Part shown: piece by piece, positions 16,627 through 27,774 of the stretch
How the letters are laid out: the number at the start of each line of letters is the position of its first letter
Numbering within the stretch: position 1 is the first letter of the stretch
Assembly (NCBI GenBank): GCA_934086815.1
Contig: CAKOIM010000001.1
Coordinates: forward strand, 79,513 to 143,512
Length of the DNA stretch: 64,000 nt
Origin: an uncultured Bacilli bacterium
Lineage (GTDB): Bacteria > Bacillota_I > Bacilli_A > RF39 > UBA660
Direction: 5' to 3'
Position numbers and translations under genes: made by a program
The notes under the pieces: generated by a model
What the model was told of the DNA's origin: nothing
What the model saw: the letters and a program-made list of their open reading frames with translations, nothing else
The model's database searches: none

Positions 16627-17067
16627 TTTTAAATTAAATTCAATTTCGGTTGAATTTTTTTCTTTGTCTTTAAATCTTACTAGTTTTAAGGCATTACCTA
16701 AGGCCATTAAATAACATAATTCTTCTATATCTTCACTCCATTTAGAATTATTTTCTAAATTACTTAGTTCTTCGAATGTCTTAGCATCTTTGATTAAATT
16801 AATTAATCTATATATTTGATTTTCATAAAAATTTAATGCAAGTGGATCAAAACAATAATCTACTTTGTATGCTTCGCCAATTATGTTATTGCGGTTTTTC
16901 CAAGCATCATGTTCTTTACAAAGAGAATTTTTAAATATTAATAAAACTAATTCTTTAAAGCGTCTACTTGTTATTTTTTCAGATAACAATTGATATAAAA
17001 TTATACCATTAATATAATAACGATTATTGTTTTCAAAGGCATTTATTATAAGATTTCTTTTCTCCAT
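16615..17067 (-). CDS. Conserved-looking helical protein of unknown function
   Basis: A 150-aa soluble, mostly helical protein (MEKRNLIINAFENNNRYYIN; SEKITSRRFKELVLLIFKNS). There is no signal peptide, membrane segment or motif I can name. A strong ribosome binding site (GGGGGAAG on the minus strand) precedes the start. It is convergent with the YnbB-like gene, overlapping it by 12 bases, and divergent from the region upstream of hrcA. Confidence 0.6.
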   Translation of the reverse strand: MEKRNLIINAFENNNRYYINGIILYQLLSEKITSRRFKELVLLIFKNSLCKEHDAWKNRNNIIGEAYKVDYCFDPLALNFYENQIYRLINLIKDAKTFEELSNLENNSKWSEDIEELCYLMALGNALKLVRFKDKEKNSTEIEFNLKLLR

Positions 17068-17188
17068 GTGTACTTCCCCCTTAAAATTTTTAAATTATTT
17101 TAGCATAAGTTAAATTATATGTCAAAATTAGCAGTTATATTGTTAAACCTTTTTTAAAAATTTGTTGAAAGTTTATTGAAAAAAATTA

Positions 17189-17315
17189 TTTTCTTGTGAC
17201 ATTTCTTACGACAAATAATCATATTACTAAAAGCTTTTGCTAGGATAATACGAGGAAAATACGAGGGAATTTCATAGTTTTCTTACGATGTTTTCTTGTG
17301 ACATTTCTTACGACA
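17189..17315 (+). repeat. 25-bp direct repeat of a promoter region
   Basis: Copies at 17189-17213 and 17291-17315, 102 bp apart; core CTTGTGACATTTCTTACGAC. Only the second copy is followed by TATAAT. Several TACGAGG fragments between them look like copies of the ribosome-binding-site region. Confidence 0.85.
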
Positions 17316-17324
17316 TGGTATAAT
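17296..17324 (+). promoter_or_regulatory. Promoter of the truncated AlbA_2-type gene
   Basis: TTGTGA (17296-17301), 17 bases, TATAAT (17319-17324), then GAGGAGG before the ATG at 17358. It is an intact promoter and ribosome binding site in front of a broken gene. Confidence 0.65.
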
Positions 17325-17357
17325 TGGATTACAAGAATTATACGAGGAGGTAAAATT

Positions 17358-17492
17358 ATGTTAGATGTAATTGAAGATGTAAGAAATGAATTTAAAGTTA
17401 AGTTGACAGATAAGTTTGAAGAAGAAGTTTTGTTATTTTTTTTCTTCTTTTTCGATTCTATGAACATCAATTCTACCAATGACTTTAATTAA
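17358..17492 (+). pseudogene. Remnant of an AlbA_2 (Schlafen-type) regulator gene, 44 codons
   Basis: The first 25 residues (MLDVIEDVRNEFKVKLTDKF then EEEVL) match the beginning of AlbA_2-domain ATP-binding regulators, which continue with a phrase like A-F-L-N-x-x-G-G-x-I-Y-I-G. Here the match stops at L-L and turns into six Phe followed by DSMNINSTNDFN and a stop. The expected protein would be several hundred residues, so this is a 5' stub with its promoter and ribosome binding site still intact. Confidence 0.6.
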
Positions 17493-17552
17493 CTTTCATT
17501 TTGTTTTATCACAAATTAATCATAATTAAATATCAAAATTAGCAGTTATATA

Positions 17553-17581
17553 TTGACAAGTGCTAAGCATAATATTATAAT
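17553..17581 (+). promoter_or_regulatory. Consensus promoter of the hrcA operon
   Basis: TTGACA (17553-17558), 17 bases, TATAAT (17576-17581). The spacer begins with AGTGCTAA, an extra CIRCE half-site, so HrcA could contact the promoter itself. Confidence 0.9.
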
Positions 17582-17585
17582 AATG

Positions 17586-17612
17586 TTAGCACTGAAAGAT
17601 AAATAGTGCTAA
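17586..17612 (+). promoter_or_regulatory. CIRCE operator for HrcA
   Basis: TTAGCACTG, nine bases, TAGTGCTAA; the eight outer bases of each arm match the CIRCE consensus exactly. It lies from four bases after the -10 to 13 bases before the hrcA ATG, the standard position for heat-shock repression by HrcA. Confidence 0.95.
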
Positions 17613-17625
17613 TAGAGGTAATATT

Positions 17626-18642
17626 ATGGATGAACGTAAAAATAATCTCTTAAAAGAAATAGTAGAAACTTATATTAAAACTGTGAGACCTGTTGGTTCT
17701 AAGGCTTTATGTGATAAGTTTTCATGTTCTAGTGCAACGATTAGAAATGAAATGGCATCGCTAGAAGAACTTGGCTTTTTAGAAAAAAATCATATATCTT
17801 CGGGAAGGATACCAAGTGAAGCTGGATATAAATATTATGTTAAATATTTAATGGAACCAGAAAAACTTACGGGTGGAGATGTTTTAAAACTTCAAAAGAT
17901 TTTTGCTAATACGGATATTGAATTAAGTGATGCAATATTAGAATGTATGAATATAATTAGTGAACTTACTAATTATACAAGTGTTGTATTAGGAAAAAGT
18001 AGTATGGATAATAATTTACTACAAATTAATATTATTGATTTAGGTAATGAAAATGTAGTAGCTGTTGTATGTACTGATAAAGGTAATGTTTTAAATAAGA
18101 CATTTCATCTAAGTAATAATATTAATATTAAAGAAGTTATTAAAACTAGTGAGATAGTAAATAAATTACTAGTAGGAACACCGATAAGTGATGTAAGTGA
18201 AAGGTTAGAACTTGATGTTAAACCAATAATTAAACAGCAAATAAAACAATATGAAGCAGTTTATAATATATTTTATGATGCTTTTAATGATTTCGTAGAG
18301 AGTAATAGTAATATTCATGTATCTGGTAAAACTAAAATATTTGAGCAACCAGAATATAGTGATATAAATGAACTTAGAAGACTTGCTAATAAACTTGAAG
18401 ATAAAAATTATATTACTAAAATAATGGATAATGATTCAGATGATGAATTAAAAGTTTATATAGGTAAAGATAATGAGTTTGATTCTAATGTAACAATTAT
18501 TAGAAAAAAATATCATATAAATGGTAAAGATGGAACAGTAGCTGTTATTGGACCAAAGAGAATGGATTATCAAAGAATTGTGGGATTACTTGAATATATG
18601 GATGATTTCATTGATAGTAGAAAGGAACATGATGGAAAATAA
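17626..18642 (+). CDS. hrcA: Heat-inducible transcription repressor HrcA
   Basis: A 338-aa protein close to Bacillus HrcA (343 aa). The N-terminal winged helix has the typical LLKEIVETYIKTVRPVGSKA, SSATIRNEMASLEELGFLEK and HISSGRIPSEAGYKYYV. The C-terminal end IGPKRMDYQRIVGLLEYM is also diagnostic. HrcA binds CIRCE and represses chaperone genes; its folding depends on GroEL. CIRCE lies immediately upstream, so autoregulation is expected. The last 14 bases overlap grpE. Confidence 0.97.
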   Translation: MDERKNNLLKEIVETYIKTVRPVGSKALCDKFSCSSATIRNEMASLEELGFLEKNHISSGRIPSEAGYKYYVKYLMEPEKLTGGDVLKLQKIFANTDIELSDAILECMNIISELTNYTSVVLGKSSMDNNLLQINIIDLGNENVVAVVCTDKGNVLNKTFHLSNNINIKEVIKTSEIVNKLLVGTPISDVSERLELDVKPIIKQQIKQYEAVYNIFYDAFNDFVESNSNIHVSGKTKIFEQPEYSDINELRRLANKLEDKNYITKIMDNDSDDELKVYIGKDNEFDSNVTIIRKKYHINGKDGTVAVIGPKRMDYQRIVGLLEYMDDFIDSRKEHDGK

Positions 18643-19151
18643 AGAAAAATTAGATGGAAAACAAAAGGTAGTTAAAACAAAATCAAAGAAACCAAATAAG
18701 ACTCAAGAAGAGCATGTAAAACTAAAAGAAGAGAATGCTTCTTTACAAGATAAGGTTTTAAGATTAACTGCGGAAATTCAAAATATAAGAAGAAGAAACG
18801 ATGAAGAAGTTTCAAAATTATGTAAATATGATGGTGAAAAATTAATTAGTAAAATTTTGCCAGTAGTAGATAATTTTGAAAGAGCTATATTACTTGATGA
18901 TAGAGATTTATCTGATGAAGTATCTAAGTTCTTAAGTGGCTTTAAAATGATTTATACTAATTTAGTTAATATATTAGATGAATTAGAAGTAAAAGAAATA
19001 GATTGTAAGGGCTTAGAATTTGATCCGATGAAAATGGAAGCTGTTTTAACAGAATGTGATAAAAGTTTACCAAGCAATGTAGTATTAGAAGTTTTACAAA
19101 AAGGCTATACTTATAAAGACAAAGTTATAAGGGTAGCTATGGTAAAAGTAA

Positions 19152-19159
<8 letters not shown>
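18629..19159 (+). CDS. grpE: Nucleotide exchange factor GrpE
   Basis: A 176-aa protein. A lysine-rich N-terminus leads to a long coiled coil (LKEENASLQDKVLRLTAEIQ, NIRRRNDEE), then the four-helix and beta domains with KILPVVDNFERAI and FDPMKMEAV, ending V-L-Q-K-G-Y-x-Y-K-D-K-V-I-R-x-A-M-V-K-V. GrpE exchanges ADP on DnaK. The start is ATG 18629 or the adjacent ATG 18632; AAAGG at 18621 favours the second. The frame extends further upstream only inside hrcA. Confidence 0.95.
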
Positions 19160-21463
<2,304 letters not shown>

Positions 21464-21471
21464 TAAAGTTT

Positions 21472-21498
21472 AAAAGAGAGCGTCTTGTCTCTCTTTTT
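21472..21498 (+). terminator. Hairpin terminator after dnaK
   Basis: AAAAGAGAG/CTCTCTTTT with an eight-base loop and a T-run, 17 bases before the tldD ATG. It probably ends most heat-shock transcripts. Confidence 0.8.
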
Positions 21499-21514
21499 AT
21501 GAGTTAGGAGAATT

Positions 21515-22888
21515 ATGAAAAAAGAAAAAATAGAAAATATTTTAGAAAATTTGTTATCTACAGGTGGAGATTTTGCCGAAGTATTTTTAGAAGATGCGAC
21601 TACTAAAAGTTTTAGTTATGTAAATAGTAATTTAGATGCATATAAAATAGGCTTTAAAAGTGGTGTTGGTTTAAGATTAGCCCGTGATAATAGTGTATAC
21701 TATGGGGCTACAAATGATTTAAGTAATAATGGAATTGAGAATATTGTAACTAGTCTTAAAAATAATATTAAAGAAGATGCATTAATTACAAATGTTAAAT
21801 TAAAGAGATTAAAAAAATATAAAAATAGTAATAATACGCATTATAGTAATAATGAGTTAAAGGAAAAATTTAATGATTTAGATAAACTAATTAGAAGTAA
21901 AGATAAAAGAATTAATCAAGTAAATATTATTTTAAATAATACTATTCAAAAAGTAACTATTGCAAGGGAATCTGGCCTTTATGTAAGTGATGAGAGAGTA
22001 TATAGTAGAATTTATATAACAGTTGGATTTAAAGATTTTGATAAAGTTTGTGATATAACTTATTCTAAAGGAATGACTATGAGTATAGATTTCTTAGACC
22101 TAATTGATTTTGATAGTGTATGTAAAAATCTTATTAAAGATGGATTAGATAAACTTTATGCAAAACCTTGTATAGGTGGAGAAATGCCTGTTATTATTGA
22201 AAATGGTTTTGGCGGAGTTATTTTTCATGAAGCTTGTGGTCATGCTATGGAAGCAACTTCAGTTGCCCCAGGGTTGTCTGTTTTAAGTAATGAATTAAAT
22301 AACCAAATAGCAAATAGTAAAGTAAGTATAGTTGATGATGGAACACTTCCATTAGAATGGGGAAGTACTAATATAGATGATGAAGGTCATGAAACTAAAT
22401 CAAATATGCTTATTGAAGATGGTGTTTTAAAAGGATTTTTAATTGATGAGTTGAATAATAGAAAAATGAATATGAAATTAACCGGAAGTGGAAGAAGAGA
22501 AAGTTATCGTTATGCTCCGACATCAAGAATGAATAATACTTATTTATTACCAGGTACGGATACATTAAAAGATATGCTTAAAAGTATTAAATTAGGTTTA
22601 TATGCTAAATCTATGGGCGGAGGTTGTGTTACGCCAGAAACCGGAGAATTTAACTTTGCTTGTAACTTAGCTTATATGATTCGTGATGGAAAAATAGCTG
22701 AATGTGTAAAATCTGCTAGTTTAATTGGTACTTGTAAAGATATATTAAAAAATGTTGAAGCTGTAGGTGATAATTTAGATTTAGGCCAAGGTTATTGCGG
22801 TTCTATAAGTGGTAGTGTTCCTGTAAATGTAGGTATGCCAAGAATAAAGGTTAGTAAAATTTTAGTAGGAGGAGAAAATGAAGAATAA
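21515..22888 (+). CDS. tldD: Metalloprotease TldD
   Basis: A 457-aa protein. The zinc-protease signature FHEACGHAME (about residue 239) gives the HExxxH motif of TldD. Other family blocks are SGVGLRLARDN (about 48), NRKMNMKLTGSGRRESYRYA (about 315-335), GGGCVTPETGEFNFACNLAY and the end [20 protein letters not shown]. TldD pairs with TldE to degrade unfolded or modified peptides in the cytoplasm (known for microcin B17 and CcdA). No bacteriocin precursor is visible nearby. It overlaps tldE by 11 bases. Confidence 0.93.
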   Translation: MKKEKIENILENLLSTGGDFAEVFLEDATTKSFSYVNSNLDAYKIGFKSGVGLRLARDNSVYYGATNDLSNNGIENIVTSLKNNIKEDALITNVKLKRLKKYKNSNNTHYSNNELKEKFNDLDKLIRSKDKRINQVNIILNNTIQKVTIARESGLYVSDERVYSRIYITVGFKDFDKVCDITYSKGMTMSIDFLDLIDFDSVCKNLIKDGLDKLYAKPCIGGEMPVIIENGFGGVIFHEACGHAMEATSVAPGLSVLSNELNNQIANSKVSIVDDGTLPLEWGSTNIDDEGHETKSNMLIEDGVLKGFLIDELNNRKMNMKLTGSGRRESYRYAPTSRMNNTYLLPGTDTLKDMLKSIKLGLYAKSMGGGCVTPETGEFNFACNLAYMIRDGKIAECVKSASLIGTCKDILKNVEAVGDNLDLGQGYCGSISGSVPVNVGMPRIKVSKILVGGENEE

Positions 22889-24143
22889 GTTAATAAATTT
22901 AGGTGCGTCTTATGGTATAGATATTGAAATATATGAAAGAAAAAATAATATAGCTAGTATAAATACTTTAAATGATGAACTAAAACTCTTCCAAGTAGAA
23001 AATATATCACTTTATAATATTAAGGCTATTAAAAATAATGTATGCATAAATTTAATGACAGAAAACATTAAAAATACTAAAGAAATAGTAGATGCTTTAG
23101 AAGAAATGTTTGCAACACAAGATAATAAAAATAAAAATTTATTATGTACGGGAAAATTAAAGAAAAAAGTTATAGATGAAAAAATAGATTTGGAACAAGT
23201 AAAAAAAGATTTGCTTTCATTAAATGATTTAAAAGAAAGTTATTCAAGTATAAAGTCTATAGAAACTGGTTATGAACATATTTATAAAGGTAATTATATA
23301 GATAATAAAATTAATAAGTGTAAGATGCAAAATGAAAGTTATTACAATAATATTGGTGTTTCTTTAAGTATTGAAGATAATAATAATACAAGGGTAATTT
23401 ATGTTAATTATTATACTAAAAAATATGATTTTAAAGAGTTTAAGGAATATTTACTAAATAAAATAGAACTTTCTTTAAATAAACTTAATAGTAGTTCTAT
23501 TAAAACAGCTAAGTATAATTTATTATTAAGTAATGATGTAGTAGCAAATATTTTAAATGCATTTGTTGGATCTTTTCATAGTAAAAGTATTTTTATGAAA
23601 GAATCCGTATTAACTGATAAGTTAAATAAAAAGATATTTAGTGATAAAATCAATATTTGTGAAGACTCTAAAAATGGCCTTGATGAAATTTTATTTGATT
23701 GTGAAGGAACCTTGAAAAAACGTCAAGATATTATTTTAAATGGGATATTTGTAAAATCTATTAATAATTTAGAATATGCTATTAAAATGGGCGAAGAACC
23801 AACAGGAAATGCCGATGGTGTAAATAATTTAATGATATTACCAAAAGATAAAAGTTTTGCTAGTCTTTTAAAAGAATTAGATAATGGTGTATTTATTGAT
23901 GAAGTATATGGACTACATTCTGGTATTGATAAAACAACAGGAAATATTTCTTTGCAAGCTGAAGGTTACTTAATTGAAAATGGTAAAATTAAGCATGGAC
24001 TTAATATGATTATTTTATCAACAAATATTTTTGAATTGTTTTCTAACGTATTAGAAGTAGGTAGTGATTTATCTAAAAGTAGTATAAAGACATTAGCTCC
24101 GTCTTTATTGCTTCATGATATAACTATTACAGGAAAGGAGTAA
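22878..24143 (+). CDS. tldE: Metalloprotease subunit TldE/PmbA
   Basis: A 421-aa homologue of TldD without the HExxxH motif, as expected for the non-catalytic partner. Family blocks are [20 protein letters not shown] (about 225-245), [19 protein letters not shown] (about 270) and [20 protein letters not shown] (about 345-365). The two proteins form the heterodimer that encloses the active site. The GGAGGAG ribosome binding site lies inside the end of tldD. dnaJ begins five bases later. Confidence 0.9.
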   Translation: MKNKLINLGASYGIDIEIYERKNNIASINTLNDELKLFQVENISLYNIKAIKNNVCINLMTENIKNTKEIVDALEEMFATQDNKNKNLLCTGKLKKKVIDEKIDLEQVKKDLLSLNDLKESYSSIKSIETGYEHIYKGNYIDNKINKCKMQNESYYNNIGVSLSIEDNNNTRVIYVNYYTKKYDFKEFKEYLLNKIELSLNKLNSSSIKTAKYNLLLSNDVVANILNAFVGSFHSKSIFMKESVLTDKLNKKIFSDKINICEDSKNGLDEILFDCEGTLKKRQDIILNGIFVKSINNLEYAIKMGEEPTGNADGVNNLMILPKDKSFASLLKELDNGVFIDEVYGLHSGIDKTTGNISLQAEGYLIENGKIKHGLNMIILSTNIFELFSNVLEVGSDLSKSSIKTLAPSLLLHDITITGKE

Positions 24144-24147
24144 ATTA

Positions 24148-25263
24148 ATGAAAAAAGATTGTTATGAAATTTTGGGGGTAAGTAAAACTGCTACAGATGA
24201 AGAGATAAAAAGAGCTTTTCGAAAACTTGCTAAACAATATCATCCAGATTTAAATAAAGAACCAGGTGCAGAAGAAAAATTTAAAGAAATAGGCGAGGCT
24301 TATGCTATTTTATCAGATCCACAAAAAAGACGTCAATATGATCAATTCGGTCATGCGGCCTTCCAAAATGGTGGAGGTGCATCCGGAGGATTCTCAGGCT
24401 TTGATATGGGCGATATAAATTTAGATGATATTTTAAGTGATCTTTTTGGTGGAGGTTTTTCTGGTTTTTCTGGATTTAATCGTGGAAGTCGTGGAAATAG
24501 AGCAACTCGAGGTAGTGATATTAGGGTAGTTTTAAATTTAACATTTGAAGAAGCTGTATTTGGATGTGAAAAAGATGTAAAATTAAATTTAAGTGCTAAT
24601 TGTACTAATTGCGGCGGAAAAGGTGGATTCGGTGAAAAAACTTGTCGAACTTGTGGAGGGGCAGGTAAAGTTTTAGAACAACAACAAACAATATTTGGCT
24701 ACATGCAAACACAAAAAACATGCTCTACTTGTCGTGGGACTGGTAAAACTTTTGAAAGAGAATGTGATGTGTGTCATGGTGAAAAAATAGTTACTAAGGC
24801 GAAGACATTAACCGTAAGTATTCCTGAAGGTGTTGATGAAGGATATCAATTGCGTTTAAGAGCAAAAGGTAATGCGGGAATTAATGGTGGTGAAAATGGA
24901 GATGTTTTCTTAGAATTTAAAATTAAGAATCATCCAATATTTGAACGCGATGGCCAAGATATTTATTTAGAAGTTCCAGTTAATATAGTAGATGCTACGT
25001 TAGGATGCAAAAAAGAAATTCCGACACTTTATGGAAATGTTGTCTTAGATATTAAAGCCGGTACTCAAAATTATACAAAACTTAAAATTAAAGGAAAAGG
25101 AATTAAAACTCCGAGTAGTCTAACTAAGGGAAATATGTATGCGGTAATAAATATTATTACACCGACAAAATTAGACCGTAAACAAAAAAGTCTTCTAGAA
25201 GATTTGAGAAAAACAAATCTCGATGATAGTCCCGAATTTAAAGAATTTAAAAAATATTTATAA
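24148..25263 (+). CDS. dnaJ: Co-chaperone DnaJ (Hsp40)
   Basis: A 371-aa class I DnaJ. J domain [20 protein letters not shown] with YHPDLNK (the HPD motif), Gly/Phe-rich linker, zinc domain with [24 protein letters not shown] and a fourth, weaker CDVCHGEK, then the two peptide-binding domains ([20 protein letters not shown]). It stimulates the DnaK ATPase. It is separated from dnaK by tldD-tldE instead of following it, and a terminator lies in between, so DnaJ may be only partly co-induced by heat. Confidence 0.96.
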   Translation: MKKDCYEILGVSKTATDEEIKRAFRKLAKQYHPDLNKEPGAEEKFKEIGEAYAILSDPQKRRQYDQFGHAAFQNGGGASGGFSGFDMGDINLDDILSDLFGGGFSGFSGFNRGSRGNRATRGSDIRVVLNLTFEEAVFGCEKDVKLNLSANCTNCGGKGGFGEKTCRTCGGAGKVLEQQQTIFGYMQTQKTCSTCRGTGKTFERECDVCHGEKIVTKAKTLTVSIPEGVDEGYQLRLRAKGNAGINGGENGDVFLEFKIKNHPIFERDGQDIYLEVPVNIVDATLGCKKEIPTLYGNVVLDIKAGTQNYTKLKIKGKGIKTPSSLTKGNMYAVINIITPTKLDRKQKSLLEDLRKTNLDDSPEFKEFKKYL

Positions 25264-25270
25264 AAAAATT

Positions 25271-25295
25271 TCTTGCTTTTGCAAGATTTTTTTTT
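25271..25295 (+). terminator. Intrinsic terminator after dnaJ
   Basis: TCTTGC-TTTT-GCAAGA followed by nine T. Confidence 0.88.
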
Positions 25296-25351
25296 ATGTG
25301 AAAATAAAAGTTATTATAAGGATTTAAGTGGATTGTTCTCCCCCAAATATA

Positions 25352-25380
25352 TTGGCATTAAAATATTTTTGTGATATAAT
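25352..25380 (+). promoter_or_regulatory. Promoter of the first SipW/AAA surface operon
   Basis: TTGGCA (25352-25357), 17 bases, TATAAT (25375-25380), then AAGGAAGG before the ATG at 25406. No terminator is seen until 31596, so it probably drives seven genes. Confidence 0.7.
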
Positions 25381-25405
25381 CTGATTATGGTAAAGGAAGG
25401 TACTT

Positions 25406-25945
25406 ATGAAAAGAATAATTATTGTTATTTTGACAACATTATATATAATTATTTCAATAGTTGTTACAACTTTATTACTTCATTACAATGATTATAACGT
25501 TACTGTTATTAATAATAATAGTTTAATAAGTTTAAAAAAAGATTATGATGAATTAAAAAAAGGTTCTTTAGTTATTGTTGCAAATAAGGAAGTTAAAGTT
25601 GGAGATAAGATTTTTTATTATGAAGCTAATAATAATAATATTGGTATAAGTCTTAAGTCTGTTAAAAAAATTGATGAAATTAATGCAAATGAATATATGT
25701 ACACACTAGATAATGATAAAGTAATTACTAGGGACTTTATTATAGGTGCCTTAAATGATGCTAAAGTTTATCCATTTATTGGGAGTGTTTTACTTTTACT
25801 CGAATCTAAATGGGGTTTTTTAAGTATCATTATTTTACCAGTAGCTGTTTGTTTTATTTTAGAAATTTATACACTAATTAAGGAATTTAAACCTAAGAAA
25901 AAAAGAAAAATGGGATGTAAAAATGAAAATAGTAAAAATAAATAA
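25406..25945 (+). CDS. SipW-type signal peptidase paralogue lacking the catalytic dyad (pseudo-peptidase)
   Basis: A 179-aa protein with an N-terminal membrane helix (IIIVILTTLYIIISIVVTTL), a peptidase-like extracellular domain and a C-terminal helix (WGFLSIIILPVAVCFILEIY). The order and the phrase LKKGSLVIVANKEVKVGDKI copy the S26 box after the catalytic Ser (compare GDIVLVKLTKDINQNDI at 44242), but the S-M-x-P-T block is missing and the T-H-R-V histidine is replaced (GISLKSVKKI). It aligns over its whole length with the 177-aa protein at 43128. I infer a non-catalytic accessory or adaptor. It overlaps the next gene by 23 bases. Confidence 0.65.
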   Translation: MKRIIIVILTTLYIIISIVVTTLLLHYNDYNVTVINNNSLISLKKDYDELKKGSLVIVANKEVKVGDKIFYYEANNNNIGISLKSVKKIDEINANEYMYTLDNDKVITRDFIIGALNDAKVYPFIGSVLLLLESKWGFLSIIILPVAVCFILEIYTLIKEFKPKKKRKMGCKNENSKNK

Positions 25946-26849
25946 ACAAAAAGCTTTACTGCTGTTATTAGTTTTTGTTTCTATACTATCTTGGGGTTCT
26001 TTAATTAAGACTTATGGAAGATACATTTATAATGAACTTAGAGATTATTATTTTGCAAGTCATAGTTTTTATTTTAATAGTGATAAATTAGATGTTGGTT
26101 TTAATAATGAAGAATTAGATAATTACTCAGGTGTTGATCCATATACAATAACTATTAATATGAACAGCTATAAAAATAACTTTGTTGCTAGTAGTTCCGA
26201 TATTGATTACAATATAACTTATAAATGTTCAAATAATGCTACATGTGAAGTTTCTAAAAGTTCTGGTATTATTTATGCGGCAAGTCATACGGATTCATTT
26301 TATGTTACGATTACACCAAAAGAAAATTTAAGCGATGGTGATAAAATTTGGGTTGAAGTAGAAGCTACATCTATTAGTCCTTACAAAAAAACTTTAAAGG
26401 GTAAATTCACTTTAAAGGTAGGTAAGATGGGTCTTGCTTATGAAATAAATGATGTTAAGAATAGGGCATATTTTGATGTGCATTTTACTAATACATATGA
26501 CTTTTATACGGTTAATGAAGCATTTGCTAATCATAATGTGGGTGATAGAATAGATATAGAGACGTTTTTAAGTTTAAGTGACATAGATAAAGAAAAATGT
26601 TCTTCTGCTGTAATTGAAATTAAGTTTGATCCAAGAGTAGCTGTTTTAGATATGACTAATGATGCTTATATCAATAACATTAGTAAAACTACTAGAATTA
26701 TAAATAATTATGAATATATAGATGGTTTTATATTTAAAGTAGAAGCATTATCTAGTAAAAGTGTTAGGTTTTATAAAAGTAATGTTAGTAATGATTATAC
26801 TTATCCATTTAACAATAATAATTCGATAGTAGATGTAATCTATCATTAA
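25923..26849 (+). CDS. Exported protein, possible structural subunit (TasA/CalY-like N-terminus)
   Basis: A 308-aa protein with a signal peptide (ALLLLLVFVSILSWGSLIKT, then YGRYIYNE) of the form that precedes SipW-type cleavage. The mature part is beta-rich, with two cysteines in YKCSNNATCEV (about 98-105), an immunoglobulin-like phrase (FYVTITPKENLSDGDKIWVE) and a second domain resembling a cohesin-type fold (IEIKFDPRVAVLDM, VFKVEALSSKSVRF-like end). It overlaps the upstream pseudo-peptidase gene, which suggests the two proteins act together. Confidence 0.6.
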   Translation: MKIVKINKQKALLLLLVFVSILSWGSLIKTYGRYIYNELRDYYFASHSFYFNSDKLDVGFNNEELDNYSGVDPYTITINMNSYKNNFVASSSDIDYNITYKCSNNATCEVSKSSGIIYAASHTDSFYVTITPKENLSDGDKIWVEVEATSISPYKKTLKGKFTLKVGKMGLAYEINDVKNRAYFDVHFTNTYDFYTVNEAFANHNVGDRIDIETFLSLSDIDKEKCSSAVIEIKFDPRVAVLDMTNDAYINNISKTTRIINNYEYIDGFIFKVEALSSKSVRFYKSNVSNDYTYPFNNNNSIVDVIYH

Positions 26850-26859
26850 GGAGGTAACA

Positions 26860-27774
26860 ATGAGTTTAAATGTAATGAATACTTATTTAAAATTTAATCG
26901 AAGAAGATTAATAGGTTATAGTAAAATTATATTAGAAAAACATTATAATAAAAATATTTTTGAAGGCTTATTAGATACATACATTAATGTAAGATACATA
27001 GAGTTACCTTCAGGGATAAGTGTTAAATTAATAAATAAGGAACTTGTTAAAAAAGCCGAAGAGTTAAGTCTTAAACATGATGTTGAAGACATAAAATTAA
27101 TTCTTACATATTTTCCTTATATATATTATTTAGATGGATTTTTGAATAAAGATATTGAAATTACTATTAATAAAATTAATGACTACAGGAAAAAATATTT
27201 AAAGTTAGAGAAACTTGATAATGAATTAAGAAATAATTTAATAAATGATAGAAAAAGAATTACTAAGTATTTAGATAGTTTTGATAGTAAAGATTTCTAT
27301 TTAAATTTAAATAAAACTAATATTAAGAATTTATTTAAAACTGAAGTTTTGCATGAGATAAAGATACCTAAGTTATATAGTGAATATGCAATTAATAATG
27401 TTTATAATCGAGGTATTGTTTTAGAAAATAAATTGTTTATTAATTATTATATGGTTAGTAAATTAATATTAATTGATGTACTTAATAAAGACTCTAAATA
27501 TTATATAGTTGATTTTTCTAAAACTTTGATTTTAAAAGAAGATAAGGTAAAAAGATTATTTAGTATTATTGATAATGATTTAATTAAAGATAGAATAATT
27601 CTTAAAGTTAGTGAAAATGATTTTTATGAATACCGAGATAGTTATTTAAAATATATAAATGAAGGTTATAAGTTTATTCTTTATTTAAATAAAGAATCTG
27701 AATTAAATAATGATGCAATAAGAAGAGTATTTAGCTATATAGAAGATGATACTTTAATAAAGGAGGTAAAATAA
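26860..27774 (+). CDS. Unknown 304-aa cytoplasmic protein of the AAA surface operon
   Basis: A soluble helical protein with no signal peptide. The middle has a basic and charged helix region (KINDYRKKYLKLEKLDNELR). The C-terminal third has alternating beta and helix elements (YYIVDFSKTLIL; DRIILKVSENDFYEYRDSYL; GYKFILYLNKE). I recognise no family. It starts after TAAGGAGGTAACA and its stop overlaps the AAA ATPase start by one base, so it is probably a stoichiometric partner of that ATPase. Confidence 0.6.
   Translation: MSLNVMNTYLKFNRRRLIGYSKIILEKHYNKNIFEGLLDTYINVRYIELPSGISVKLINKELVKKAEELSLKHDVEDIKLILTYFPYIYYLDGFLNKDIEITINKINDYRKKYLKLEKLDNELRNNLINDRKRITKYLDSFDSKDFYLNLNKTNIKNLFKTEVLHEIKIPKLYSEYAINNVYNRGIVLENKLFINYYMVSKLILIDVLNKDSKYYIVDFSKTLILKEDKVKRLFSIIDNDLIKDRIILKVSENDFYEYRDSYLKYINEGYKFILYLNKESELNNDAIRRVFSYIEDDTLIKEVK

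Larger units (their letters stand above)
17122..17551 (+). repeat. 19-bp direct repeats flanking a 392-bp decayed segment
   Basis: TCAAAATTAGCAGTTATAT occurs at 17122-17140 and 17533-17551. The bases just before each copy are also similar. The second copy abuts the hrcA -35. The segment between them holds the broken AlbA_2-type gene and a duplicated promoter, as if a unit had been duplicated or inserted next to hrcA and then decayed. Confidence 0.8.
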
